46,508 bases of DNA from contig CANRNW010000001.1 of NCBI GenBank assembly GCA_947632145.1, positions 1 through 46,508 on the forward strand. Reading direction: 5' to 3'. Under the pieces are notes generated by a model. That model had not been told where the DNA came from. It saw only the letters and a program-made list of their open reading frames with translations, and ran no database searches. The position numbers and the translations under genes were made by a program. Source of the stretch: an uncultured Clostridia bacterium (lineage in GTDB: Bacteria > Bacillota > Clostridia > TANB77 > CAG-508). Below, in pieces: positions 1 to 9,400 of the stretch (positions are counted from its first letter, which is position 1; each line of letters starts with the position of its first letter).

Positions 1-2
1 AT

Positions 3-578
3 AATATTCAATCGCATTCATTTACTAAGAGTTTTGGATTATCAGTAGATGATAGAAAAACTTATGTCATAAGTAGGCTTGAACAAGAACAAATGGATAG
101 AAAAAGTGGGTATATTGATGATGAAAATTATTATTCTGATGATTATCTATATTTATTGAAATATGATGCTGATTTTATTGAAGATTTTGATGAAAAAGTA
201 AAATTTATTTTAGAAAATATTGATATATACGATAATCCTAATATGGGATATACAGACAGACAATGGCATCATAAAACAGTTTTAGAGCAATTTTTTTCTA
301 CAAAAGAATTTAATTATCATACAAATACGGGAAAAATCAGAATGATTGATTGTTATAAAGATATAAATAATAAAATACACTATGTTAATTGTATTTCAGT
401 ACAAACAAAAAACGGTACAGAGGTGTACATATATAACAAGAAAAAATATAGATACTGTAAAATGGATTTAATTGATTTTGCTAAAGCAGTTCAAAATGGA
501 TTAGTAATTCATAATTGCAATGTACCAGGTTTAAATAAAGTGTTAAAACAATTAAAAGAAGAAAAACATGAAAGGTAG
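3..578 (+). CDS. Hypothetical protein, 5' end outside the window
   Basis: The reading frame is open from the first full codon at position 3 and ends at TAG 576-578, so the gene almost certainly begins upstream of the window. An internal ATG at 93 has no ribosome-binding site, which supports treating this as the C-terminal part of a longer protein. The visible 191 residues are acidic and tyrosine-rich (DDENYYSDDYLYLLKYDADF) with no signal peptide or membrane segment. I recognise no family. The last codons overlap the leader of the HD-domain gene that follows, so the two are probably co-transcribed. Function unknown. Confidence 0.6.
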   Translation, partial: NIQSHSFTKSFGLSVDDRKTYVISRLEQEQMDRKSGYIDDENYYSDDYLYLLKYDADFIEDFDEKVKFILENIDIYDNPNMGYTDRQWHHKTVLEQFFSTKEFNYHTNTGKIRMIDCYKDINNKIHYVNCISVQTKNGTEVYIYNKKKYRYCKMDLIDFAKAVQNGLVIHNCNVPGLNKVLKQLKEEKHER

Positions 579-588
579 GAAAAGAAAA

Positions 589-1176
589 ATGAGTAATATA
601 TCAAGAGAAGAAGCATTTAAATTATTAAAAGAATATAATAAGGATAGTTTTCATATTAAGCATGCTTTAACAGTAGAAGGTGTTATGAAATATTTTGCAG
701 AAAAATTGGGATATGGTGAACAAAAAGAATTTTGGGGAATTGTAGGATTATTACACGATTTAGACTTTGAAAAATATCCAGAAGAACATTGTATAAAAGA
801 ACAAGAAATAATGAAAGAAAAAGGAATTGATGAAAAAATCATACATGCAACCGCAAGTCACGGATATAATTTAACAGTTGATATAAAACCAGAGCATGAA
901 ATGGAAAAAATATTATATGCAACTGATGAGCTAACAGGATTAATTGGAGCAGTTGCTATTATGAGACCATCTAAAAGTGTACAGGATTTAGAATTAAAAT
1001 CAGTAAAGAAAAAATATAAAAACGAAAAATTTGCGGCAGGATGTTCAAGAAAAGTAATAGAAGATGGAGCAGAAATGCTAGGATGGGAATTAGATAAATT
1101 AATTGAAGAAACAATATTAGCAATGAGAGTAGATGAAGAGAAAATAAATAACTTCATGAATAATATATGTGAATAA
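589..1176 (+). CDS. HD-domain phosphohydrolase
   Basis: A 195-residue cytoplasmic HD-superfamily protein. The metal-binding signature is visible as a histidine near residue 26 (FHIKHAL), the HD pair in GLLHDLDFEKYPEEH (about residues 54-68) and further histidines around ATASHGY (about 92-98). Families with this layout hydrolyse phosphate esters of nucleotides or signalling nucleotides; the substrate here cannot be told. An upstream in-frame ATG at 568 overlaps the preceding gene, but AAGGTAGGA at 572-580 sits eight bases before the ATG at 589, so I chose 589. It follows the partial hypothetical gene directly and ends before a palindromic element and a terminator. Confidence 0.8.
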   Translation: MSNISREEAFKLLKEYNKDSFHIKHALTVEGVMKYFAEKLGYGEQKEFWGIVGLLHDLDFEKYPEEHCIKEQEIMKEKGIDEKIIHATASHGYNLTVDIKPEHEMEKILYATDELTGLIGAVAIMRPSKSVQDLELKSVKKKYKNEKFAAGCSRKVIEDGAEMLGWELDKLIEETILAMRVDEEKINNFMNNICE

Positions 1177-1179
1177 AAA

Positions 1180-1222
1180 CAGAGGACAGACAAGGGGACG
1201 GAGCTTTTGTCTGTTCTCTGTC
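1180..1222. repeat. Imperfect palindrome resembling a dispersed intergenic element
   Basis: AGAGGACAGAC pairs with GTCTGTTCTCT with one mismatch, enclosing AAGGGGACGGAGCTTTT. Similar GGGACGG...TTTTGTC palindromes recur between genes in several Clostridia, so this may be a dispersed REP-like element or a terminator of the HD gene. Only one copy is seen here. Confidence 0.35.
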
Positions 1223-1230
1223 TTTCTCAA

Positions 1231-1264
1231 AAAAAATAGAGAGGTCAAAACCTCTCTATTTTTA
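1231..1264 (-). terminator. Intrinsic terminator, bidirectional, mainly for tRNA-Lys
   Basis: A ten-base perfect stem (1236-1245 with 1250-1259) has a CAAA loop. On the minus strand it is followed by a long T run, directly downstream of the tRNA. On the plus strand a shorter T run could also end the HD gene transcript. Confidence 0.8.
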
Positions 1265-1266
1265 TA

Positions 1267-1342
1267 TGGTGGGCAACGAGGGGGTCGAACCCTCGACCTT
1301 CTGATTAAGAGTCAGCTGCTCTACCAACTGAGCTAGTCACCC
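1267..1342 (-). tRNA. tRNA-Lys, anticodon CTT
   Basis: A complete cloverleaf on the minus strand: acceptor GGGTGAC pairs with GTTGCCC (one G-T pair), the D arm is GCTC...GAGC, and the anticodon loop CTCTTAA gives anticodon CTT. The T arm is GAGGG-TTCGACC-CCCTC, the discriminator is A and CCA is encoded. It reads AAG. The anticodon stem has one G-A mismatch at its outer pair (27-43). A TTGACA/TATAAT promoter lies just upstream and a hairpin terminator just downstream, so it is a single-gene unit. Confidence 0.95.
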
Positions 1343-1362
1343 ATAAATTAAATACGAAAACA

Positions 1363-1392
1363 ATTATAATACATAATAAACATAATTGTCAA
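1363..1392 (-). promoter_or_regulatory. Promoter of tRNA-Lys
   Basis: On the minus strand, TTGACA (1392-1387) and TATAAT (1368-1363) are separated by 18 bases, with the -10 box about 20 bases before the mature tRNA. Confidence 0.75.
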
Positions 1393-1413
1393 GTTATACA
1401 AATAAAATTACTA

Positions 1414-1442
1414 TTGCCAAAAAACAAAAAAAATGATATATT
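1414..1442 (+). promoter_or_regulatory. Promoter of the ABC exporter operon
   Basis: TTGCCA (1414-1419) and TATATT (1437-1442) have a 17-base spacer. A GGGGG ribosome-binding site and the ABC start codon follow within 40 bases. Confidence 0.65.
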
Positions 1443-1480
1443 AAAATATACATTTAAATTTATACAGGGGGATAAAGAAG

Positions 1481-3726
1481 ATGTTTAAAGTATTAAAAAA
1501 TTTGAAACATTCACTAATTTCTGTAATAATAATTGTTTTTTTATTATGCATACAAGCAATGGCAGATTTAGCATTGCCAGATTACACATCCAAAGTTGTA
1601 AATATAGGAATCCAAAATCGGAGGGATAGAAAGTGTTATACCAGATGCTATAAGAAAAGAGCAAATGGATAATTTACTTGTATTTACATTAGAAGATAAT
1701 GAAATATTAGAACATTATTTTTTAATATCAAAAAATAATGTATCTGAAAAAGAGTATAAAAAATATGTAAAAAAATATCCAGTATTAGAAAATGAAGATA
1801 TATATGTTTTAAAAAATATAAATAAAAAGCAAAGAGAAGAGTTAGAAAAGGTTATTGTAAAACCGCTTTTAGCAATGGATATAATTACTAATAAAGAAAA
1901 AAATGCACAAATAATACAAGGAATGATTCAAATTGTACCAGATGAATATAAACAAGATGTTTTAAATCTAACAATAGACACAATAAAGCAGATTCCAGAA
2001 CAACAGCTAATATTTTTTGTTAATACTGCATACACAATTTTAGAAAACAGTTTTGGAGATATGATAAACAACCTAGAAATTTCTGCCGTAAAACAGGAAC
2101 TTATAAACCTTGGCGTAAATATGGATGATTACCAAACAAGATATATAATTAAAGTTGGTTTGCAAATGATTGGAATAGCATTTGTAAGTATGGCATCGGC
2201 TATAACAATTATGTTATTATCTTCAAAAGTTGCAGCCAAATTAAGTAAAAATTTAAGGGATCAAGTATTTAAAAAAGTTTTGAAGTTTTCTAACAAAGAA
2301 TTTAGAGAATTTTCAACAGCATCTTTAATCACAAGGAGCACAAATGATATTCAGCAAATACAAATGCTAATAGGAATGTTATTTAGAGTTGTTGTGTATG
2401 CACCTATAATGGGTATAGGAGGTTTCCTAAGAGTACTTGGAAACAGTCATACATCAATGGCTTGGATTATAGGAATGGCAATTCTTATAATACTTGCAAT
2501 AGTTATGGTATTATTTATAGTTGCAATGCCAAAATTCAAAAAATTACAAGACTTAATAGATAAACTTAATCTTGTTTCAAGAGAAATATTAACAGGATTA
2601 CCAGTTATAAGGGCATTTAACAAAGAAAAAACAGAAGAATCAAGATTTGATGTTGCATCACAAAATTTAATGAAAACAAATATATTTGTAAATAAAGCAA
2701 TGAGCATAATGATGCCAGCACTAATGCTTGTAATGAATACAATATCAATAGCCATAGTATGGTTTGGTGGCAAGAATGTTGATGCAGGTGTAATGCAAGT
2801 TGGTGATATGATGGCATTTATACAATATACAATGCAAATAGTAATGTCTTTCTTAATGATTTCTTTAATTTCAATAATGCTACCAAGAGCTTCTGTTTCT
2901 GCTAATCGTATAAATGATGTATTAGAAACAGAGCCTAGTATACTAGATCCCGAGAAAGAAGTAGAATTTAATAAAGAAAAAATAGGGTATGTAGAATTTA
3001 AAAATGTATCTTTTAGATACCCAGATGCAGATACTGAGATTTTAGAGGACATAAACTTTACTGCAAAACCTCGGTCAAACTACGGCAATAATAGGAAGCA
3101 CGGGAAGTGGAAAATCTACAATAGTAAATTTAATACCACGTTTTTATGATGTAACAGGTGGAGAATTATTAGTAGATGGAGTAAATGTAAAAGATATTTC
3201 TCAAAAGAAATTAAGAGAAAAAATAGGTTTTGTACCACAAAAAGGAATTTTATTTTCTGGAACAATAGAGTCAAATATAAAATATGGTAAAACTGATATA
3301 ACAGATGAACAAATGAAATGGGCAGCAGAAATTGCTCAATCAAGTGAGTTTATAGATAAGAAAGATAAAGGATATGATTCCGAGATAGCACAAGGAGGAA
3401 GCAATGTTTCTGGAGGACAGAAACAACGTTTATCAATAGCAAGGGCTATTGCAATAAATCCCGAAATACTAATATTTGATGATAGTTTTTCTGCACTAGA
3501 TTTTAAAACAGATGCAAAATTGAGAGAAGAATTAGCAAAGAATACAGAAAATAAAACTGTAATAATAGTAGCACAAAGAATTAGTACAGTTTTAAATGCA
3601 GATCAAATAATAGTTCTAGATGAAGGAAAGATAGTAGGAATAGGAACACATAAAGAATTGATAGAGAATTGTGAGAAATACAAACAAATTGCACTATCAC
3701 AATTATCCGAAGATGAATTAAAGTAA
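1481..3726 (+). CDS. ABC exporter half-transporter A, read through two +1 CGG frameshift sites
   Basis: Membrane-plus-ATPase half of a heterodimeric ABC exporter, 747 residues once two single-base skips are made: at CGG 1619 (glycine 47) and CGG 3072 (glycine 531). The first restores IQN-GGIESVIPDAIRKEQ; the second restores AKP-GQTTAIIGSTGSGKST with its Walker A. The ABC signature is NVSGGQKQRLSIARA. Walker B ends FDDSFSALD, with Asp in place of the catalytic Glu, as in the degenerate-site partner of BmrCD/TM287-288-type pairs. The partner with a normal Glu is the next gene, 12 bases on. An extended loop (about residues 50-220) lies between the first two membrane helices. Substrate unknown; drug or lipid export is typical. 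Without recoding the gene would be three dead fragments. Confidence 0.9.
1619..1622 (+). other. +1 frameshift site 1: CGGA in ABC exporter A
   Basis: Zero frame reads AAT-CGG-AGG; skipping C1619 gives AAT-GGA-GGG (Asn-Gly-Gly) and opens the downstream frame. The zero frame otherwise stops about 50 bases later. Confidence 0.9.
3072..3075 (+). other. +1 frameshift site 2: CGGT in ABC exporter A
   Basis: Zero frame reads CCT-CGG-TCA; skipping C3072 gives CCT-GGT-CAA (Pro-Gly-Gln), the usual KPGQ lead-in to the Walker A of ABC ATPases, which follows immediately in the new frame. Confidence 0.93.
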
Positions 3727-3738
3727 AGGAGGCAAAAA

Positions 3739-5580
3739 ATGGAACATAAGCCGAGAAGATTTGGACCAGGATCACGTAATGTTGGGGCAGTAGAAAAAGC
3801 AAAAGATTTCAAGGGAACAACTAAAAAACTAATAAAGAACTATCTGTCACAATATAAATTAAAGTTAGCAATAGTATTTATATTTGCTATAGGTAGTACA
3901 ATATTTTCGATTGTAGGACCTAAAATACTAGGAAATGCAACAACTGAGATATTTAATGGGCTAATTAGCAAAATAACTGGAGGAAGCGGAATTGATTTTG
4001 GGAAAATTGGCAGTATACTAATAACCCTTATCATTTTATATGTTATAAGTACAGTATTTTCTTTAATTCAAGGATTTACAATGACAGGAGTTGCACAAAA
4101 ACTTACATACAAATTAAGAGGAGATTTAATAAGAAAAATAAATAAATTACCAATAAGTTACTTCGACAAAAGAACAAACGGAGAAGTACTATCAATAATA
4201 ACAAACGATATAGACACATTAAGCCAAAATTTAAATCAAAGTATAACGCAAATAATAACAGCAATATGCACAATTGTTGGAATAGCAATAATGATGATAT
4301 CTATTAGTGTTTCAATGACTTTAATATCTATTTTGATATTACCAATTACAGGATTTATATTAAGTAAAATTGTAAAGAAATCTCAAAAATATTTCAAAAA
4401 GCAACAAGATTATTTAGGACATGTAAATGGTCAAGTAGAAGAAATTTATGGAGGACACTTAATAGTAAAAGCATTTAATGGAGAAGATAAAGCTATAAAA
4501 GAATTTACTAAGGCAAATGATGAGTTGTATCATTCTGCTTGGAAATCACAATTTTTATCAGGTGTTATGCACCCAATAATGAATTTTATAGGAAATATAG
4601 GATATGTTATTGTTGCCGTACTTGGTGGGTATTATGCAGCACAAGGAATAATAACTGTTGGAAATATACAATCTTTTATACAATATAATAAGCAATTCAC
4701 TCATCCAATAGGTCAAATTGCGCAAATATCCAGTATGATACAATCTATGGTAGCTGCTGCAGAAAGAGTATTCGAATTTCTAGAGGAACCAGAAGAGAAG
4801 GAAACTAATAAAGGAAATATTGATGAAAATAGTATAAAAGGAAATATTATATTTAAAAATGTACAATTTAAATATGCAGATTCAGATAGAATAACGATAA
4901 ATGATTTTTCAGCAGAAATAAAACAAGGACAAAAGATTGCAATAGTTGGTCCAACAGGTGCTGGAAAAACTACAATTGTAAAATTACTAATGAGATTTTA
5001 TGATGTAGATAAAGGCGAAATTTTATTAGATGGGCATAATATAAAAGATTTCACAAGAGGAGATTTAAGAAAACAATTTGGAATGGTGCTTCAAGACACT
5101 TGGTTATTTGGTGGAACAATAAAAGATAATATAAAATACGGAAGACCAGAAGCAACTCAAGCAGAAATTATAGAAGCGGCAAAAGCAGCAAATGTTCATC
5201 ATTTTATAAAAACATTGCCTAATTCTTATGATATGGTAATAAATGAAGAAAGCACAAATATATCTGCAGGACAAAAGCAATTGCTTACAATAGCAAGAGT
5301 AATACTTGCAAATCCAAAAATACTAATACTAGATGAGGCAACTAGTTCAATAGATACTTTAACAGAAATACAAATACAATCCGCAATGGATAATTTGATG
5401 AAGGGAAGAACAAGTTTCATAATAGCGCACAGACTATCAACAATCAAAAATGCAGATTTAATTCTTGTATTGAATAACGGAGATATAGTAGAAAAGGGAA
5501 CACATGAAGAATTGTTAAATAAAAACGGATTTTATGCAGAACTATATAATTCGCAGTTTAATGAAGAAGAAGCAAGTTAA
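3739..5580 (+). CDS. ABC exporter half-transporter B
   Basis: Catalytic-site-competent partner of the preceding half-transporter, 613 residues in one uninterrupted frame. The N-terminus (HKPRRFGPGSRNVG, then EKAKDFKGT) matches the glycine-rich leader common in TM288-type exporters. Six membrane helices lie within about residues 35-330. The ATPase has Walker A GPTGAGKTT, signature NISAGQKQLLTIAR, Walker B plus Glu in LILDEATSSID, and the switch His in IIAHRLST. AAAGGAGGC precedes the ATG by six bases. Together with half A it should form one exporter in the cytoplasmic membrane. It contains no in-frame CGG and no frame break, unlike its neighbour. Confidence 0.93.
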   Translation: MEHKPRRFGPGSRNVGAVEKAKDFKGTTKKLIKNYLSQYKLKLAIVFIFAIGSTIFSIVGPKILGNATTEIFNGLISKITGGSGIDFGKIGSILITLIILYVISTVFSLIQGFTMTGVAQKLTYKLRGDLIRKINKLPISYFDKRTNGEVLSIITNDIDTLSQNLNQSITQIITAICTIVGIAIMMISISVSMTLISILILPITGFILSKIVKKSQKYFKKQQDYLGHVNGQVEEIYGGHLIVKAFNGEDKAIKEFTKANDELYHSAWKSQFLSGVMHPIMNFIGNIGYVIVAVLGGYYAAQGIITVGNIQSFIQYNKQFTHPIGQIAQISSMIQSMVAAAERVFEFLEEPEEKETNKGNIDENSIKGNIIFKNVQFKYADSDRITINDFSAEIKQGQKIAIVGPTGAGKTTIVKLLMRFYDVDKGEILLDGHNIKDFTRGDLRKQFGMVLQDTWLFGGTIKDNIKYGRPEATQAEIIEAAKAANVHHFIKTLPNSYDMVINEESTNISAGQKQLLTIARVILANPKILILDEATSSIDTLTEIQIQSAMDNLMKGRTSFIIAHRLSTIKNADLILVLNNGDIVEKGTHEELLNKNGFYAELYNSQFNEEEAS

Positions 5581-5642
5581 ATTTCAATCGTAGAGTGGAT
5601 GTTAAAACATCAAAGATTAAATAATAAATTAACAATAAAAAG

Positions 5643-5671
5643 TTGACATAATTAACATAACGTGTTATAAT
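5643..5671 (+). promoter_or_regulatory. Consensus promoter upstream of the CAP gene
   Basis: TTGACA (5643-5648) and TATAAT (5666-5671) are both perfect and have a 17-base spacer. The expected start point falls at about 5678, inside the left arm of the hairpin that follows. Confidence 0.85.
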
Positions 5672-5672
5672 A

Positions 5673-5712
5673 AACTTACTGGTGAGGAAAAGTATGAACC
5701 AGTAAGTTTTTT
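5673..5712 (+). terminator. Terminator hairpin directly after a promoter
   Basis: CTTACTGGT (5675-5683) pairs perfectly with ACCAGTAAG (5698-5706), followed by TTTTTTATTT. It can end the ABC operon transcript. It also sits at the very start of any transcript from the promoter above, where only ACTGGT/ACCAGT would remain. The loop and right arm contain GAGGAAAAGT followed by ATG-AAC-CAG-TAA, a possible three-codon leader peptide. The 140 bases from here to the CAP gene hold only AT-rich sequence. Confidence 0.75.
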
Positions 5713-5855
5713 ATTTAGTAATTTAAAACTTTATAAATAATATATTAAAATTTAATAATTTAAAATTTAAATCTTGAATACACTAAAGAAGAGGAATAAG
5801 AATTTCACACGCAAGAGAAAATATTAAGAAATAATATTTTAAAGGAGGAAATAGT

Positions 5856-6380
5856 GTGAGAGTTATAAACTCTAAAGTATCAAGATTTATTTTTTATGTT
5901 TCAATTTTATTTTGTATAGGATTAGTTTTTCAATGTTTCGTATTTGCAAATGAATTACCAAAGGAAGAGATAGTAGTTGATACAAAAAATGCAATATTAT
6001 CAAGTGAGGAAGAAGAAGTATTAAATTTAATAAATATAGAAAGAAAAAAAGAAGGATTAAGCGAACTTAAAGCATCTTCAGAATTACAAAAAGCTGCTAA
6101 ATTAAAAGCAGAAGATTTAGTAAATAATAATTATTTTTCACATACATCTCCAATACTTGGAACTCCATTTGAGATGTTAAAAAATGAAGGTATAACATAT
6201 AAATATGCAGGTGAAAATTTAGCAGGAAATGAAACAGGAATAAAGGCAGTAAAAGCATGGATGAATTCACCAGCACATAAAGATAATATATTAGATGAAG
6301 ATTACGAATATACAGGAATATGTGTTGTAGATAGCGAAGTTTACGGTAAGGTATATGTACAATTATTTATGGGTGTGTAA
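5856..6380 (+). CDS. Secreted CAP-domain protein (YkwD/SCP-like)
   Basis: A 174-residue exported protein with a GTG start (AAAGGAGGA at 5841-5849). An N-terminal hydrophobic segment (about residues 9-31, FYVSILFCIGLVFQCFVFA) is a signal peptide or anchor. The rest is a CAP domain: LINIERKKEGLSEL, LQKAAKLKAEDLV, YFSHTSP, YAGENLA, AWMNSPAHKDNIL and a YTGI...VYVQLF ending. The conserved His of FSHTSP and of SPAHKDNIL and the Glu of GEN are present. Bacterial members are extracellular or spore-associated, of uncertain biochemical role. It is monocistronic and ends at a shared terminator. Confidence 0.88.
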   Translation: MRVINSKVSRFIFYVSILFCIGLVFQCFVFANELPKEEIVVDTKNAILSSEEEEVLNLINIERKKEGLSELKASSELQKAAKLKAEDLVNNNYFSHTSPILGTPFEMLKNEGITYKYAGENLAGNETGIKAVKAWMNSPAHKDNILDEDYEYTGICVVDSEVYGKVYVQLFMGV

Positions 6381-6396
6381 TAGTTAATAGAATAAA

Positions 6397-6428
6397 TCAA
6401 AAAATAGGCTTATACGCCTATTTTTTGA
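6397..6428. terminator. Bidirectional terminator between convergent genes
   Basis: A 13-base perfect stem (6397-6409 with 6416-6428) is flanked by A and T tracts, giving U runs on both strands. It overlaps the last codons of the minus-strand activase gene. Confidence 0.85.
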
Positions 6429-9400
6429 TTTTGATTATTTTCTTCATTTTCTACATTTTTTATATGTTCGCGTTCTACTGCCTTTAAAGAATTTTCTTTT
6501 TGCTTTAAATTGTCTTTTGCAACTGTCATAAGAAGTTTTATTCTATTAGCTTGATTTGCTTCACTGGCTCCAGGATCATAGTCAACAGGAGCAATATTTG
6601 CATCTGGGAACATTTGCCTAATTGTTTTTATAACACCTTTTCCAACTACATGGTTTGGTAAGCAAGCAAATGGCTGAACACAAACTATATTTGGTATATC
6701 ATTTTCTATGTATTCTATCATTTCTGCTGTTAAGAACCAACCTTCACCAGTTTGATTTCCAATAGACAAAACATTCTTTACTTTTTCTTCTAAATGCCAA
6801 ATATCACAAGGTGGCAAATAGTTTTTCTTTGAATTTGCAAGTGCTTTTCTTACGTCTTTCTCTAAAATATCAATTAGCTTAATTGCTAATTTAGAAATTT
6901 TTGAAGAAGTTTTATTTGTATTTAATAATTTATTAAACGTTATTTTATGTGTTGCCATAAACTTAATAAATCCCATAAAGTCAGGAAGTATAACTTCAGC
7001 TCCTTCATTTTCTAATAAATTTGCTACAAAATTATTTCCAAATGGATGATATTTAATTAAAACTTCACCAACGATACCAACTTTAGGTTTTTTAATAGAT
7101 GTATCTAATTCAATCTTTTCAAAATCATTTACTATATTATAAATACTTTGTTTAAATTGCTTGTTAGTAGATTTTTGTACTAATGCTTTACATTTTTCCA
7201 TCCACTCATTATATAGTTTTTCAGTTTCACCTTTGTTTACTTCGTAAGCTCTATTTTTTGTTAACATTTTTTGTAATAAATCACCATATATTACACCTTT
7301 TAATAATCCTTCAAAAAGACCGAAAGATAATTTAAATCCAGGCATTTTTTCCATTCCAACGAAATTAAATGATATAACAGGAATATTTGGAAAACCAGCA
7401 TCTTTTAAAGCTTTTCTAATAAATCCAATATAGTTAGTTGCACGGCAACCTCCACCTGTTTGGCTCATTATAAGTGCAGTTTTATTTAAATCGTATTCAC
7501 CTGATTCTAATGCTTCTATCATTTGACCTGTTACTAATATAGATGGGTAACAAGCGTCATTATTTACATATTTTAATCCAGTTTCAACGGTATGTGGAGT
7601 ACATTCTCTTAAAAGCTTTACTTTATAACCACAAGATTGAAGAACAGACTCTAACAATTCAAAATGTACTGGTGCCATTTGTGGTACTAAAATTGTATAT
7701 TCATCTTTCATTTCTTTAGTAAAAATAACTTTGTTTTGTTCGTAATTTCCAAGATTTTCATTTGGCTTTGTAGATTCTTTTAAACGTTTATTTATACTTG
7801 CAAGCAATGAACGAATACGAATTCTAACAGCACCTAAATTGTTTACTTCATCTATTTTTATTAAAGTATACATTTTATCATAACTTGAAAGTATTTCTTC
7901 TACTTGGTCTGTTGTAACTGCATCAACACCACATCCAAAAGAGTTTAATTGTACTAATTCTAAGTTTTTATGTTTTCCTACAACTTCAGCTGCGGCATAA
8001 AGACGAGCATGAAACATCCATTGATCAACAACTCTAATAGGTCTTTTTGCTTCTCCTAGATGGGCTATAGAGTCTTCAGATAATACACATAATCCAAGAC
8101 TTGTAATTAACGTATCAATACCATGATTTATTTCAGGGTCAACATGGTATGGTCTTCCTGATAAAACAATTCCCCTTTGGTTATTTTCTTCTATGTATTT
8201 TAGTATTTCTTCACCTTTTTTATGAACGTCTGATCTGAAATGTTGATATTCTTCTTCTGCTTTTATAGCTGCATTTAAAAGTTCTTTTTTAGTGAAATTA
8301 TAACATTTAAATTCATCCAATTCTAAAACCTTTTTAACTAGATTTTTAGTATCAAGTGGCAAGAAAGGATTTAAGAATTTAACATTTTTTAATTCTTCAA
8401 CATTATTCTTTATAACCTCTGAATAAGATATAACAATAGGGCAGTTATAATGATTATCTGCTTTTTCATACTCTTTGCGAGAATATGGAATACAAGGGTA
8501 GAATATAGTTTTAATTCCTTGGTTAATTAAACTTATAATATGTCCATGTACTAATTTTGCAGGATAGCAAACAGATTCAGAAGGCATAGATTCCATACCC
8601 TTTTCATAAGTTTTTCTATTACTTTTTTCAGATAAAATAACTCTAAATCCTAAATTAGTAAAGAAAGTAAACCAAAATGGATAATCTTCGTACATATTTA
8701 AAACTCTAGGTATTCCTATTGTTCCTCTAGTAGCTTGTTCTTCAGATAAAGGTTCATAATTAAATAATCTATTAAATTTATATTGATACATATTAGGCAA
8801 TTTTGAGTTTTCTGTAACATTTCCGTGAACCACGTTCACATCTGTTTCCAGAAATAAATTTCTTACCGTTGCTAAATGCATTTACTGTAAGAAGACAGTT
8901 ATTTTCACAACGACCACATCTAACATGACTAACCTTAACATCAACATTATCTAGTTCTTCTAATTTGGTTATAGTTGATACATAAGTCATATCCATATTT
9001 ACTTCATATTGCTCTTTTGAAAGTAATGCCATACCGTAAGCACCCATTAAACCTGCAATATTTGGACGAGTAACCTCTTTACCAACTGTTAATTCGAATG
9101 CACGAAGAACAGCATCATTATAGAATGTACCACCTTGAACAACAATATGATCTCCTAAAGTTTCTACATCTCTAACTTTCATAACTTTTTGAATAGCATT
9201 TTTAACAACAGAATAAGAAAGTCCAGCAGAAATATCTCCAACTGAATATCCTTCTTTTTGAGATTGTTTAATTTTTGAATTCATAAATACTGTACAACGA
9301 GAACCGAAGTGGAGCAGGTCTTCTAGATTGTAGAGCTTCATCAACAAACTCGTTAATAGACAAATTTAAACTACTAGCAAAAGTTTGAATAAAAGAACCA

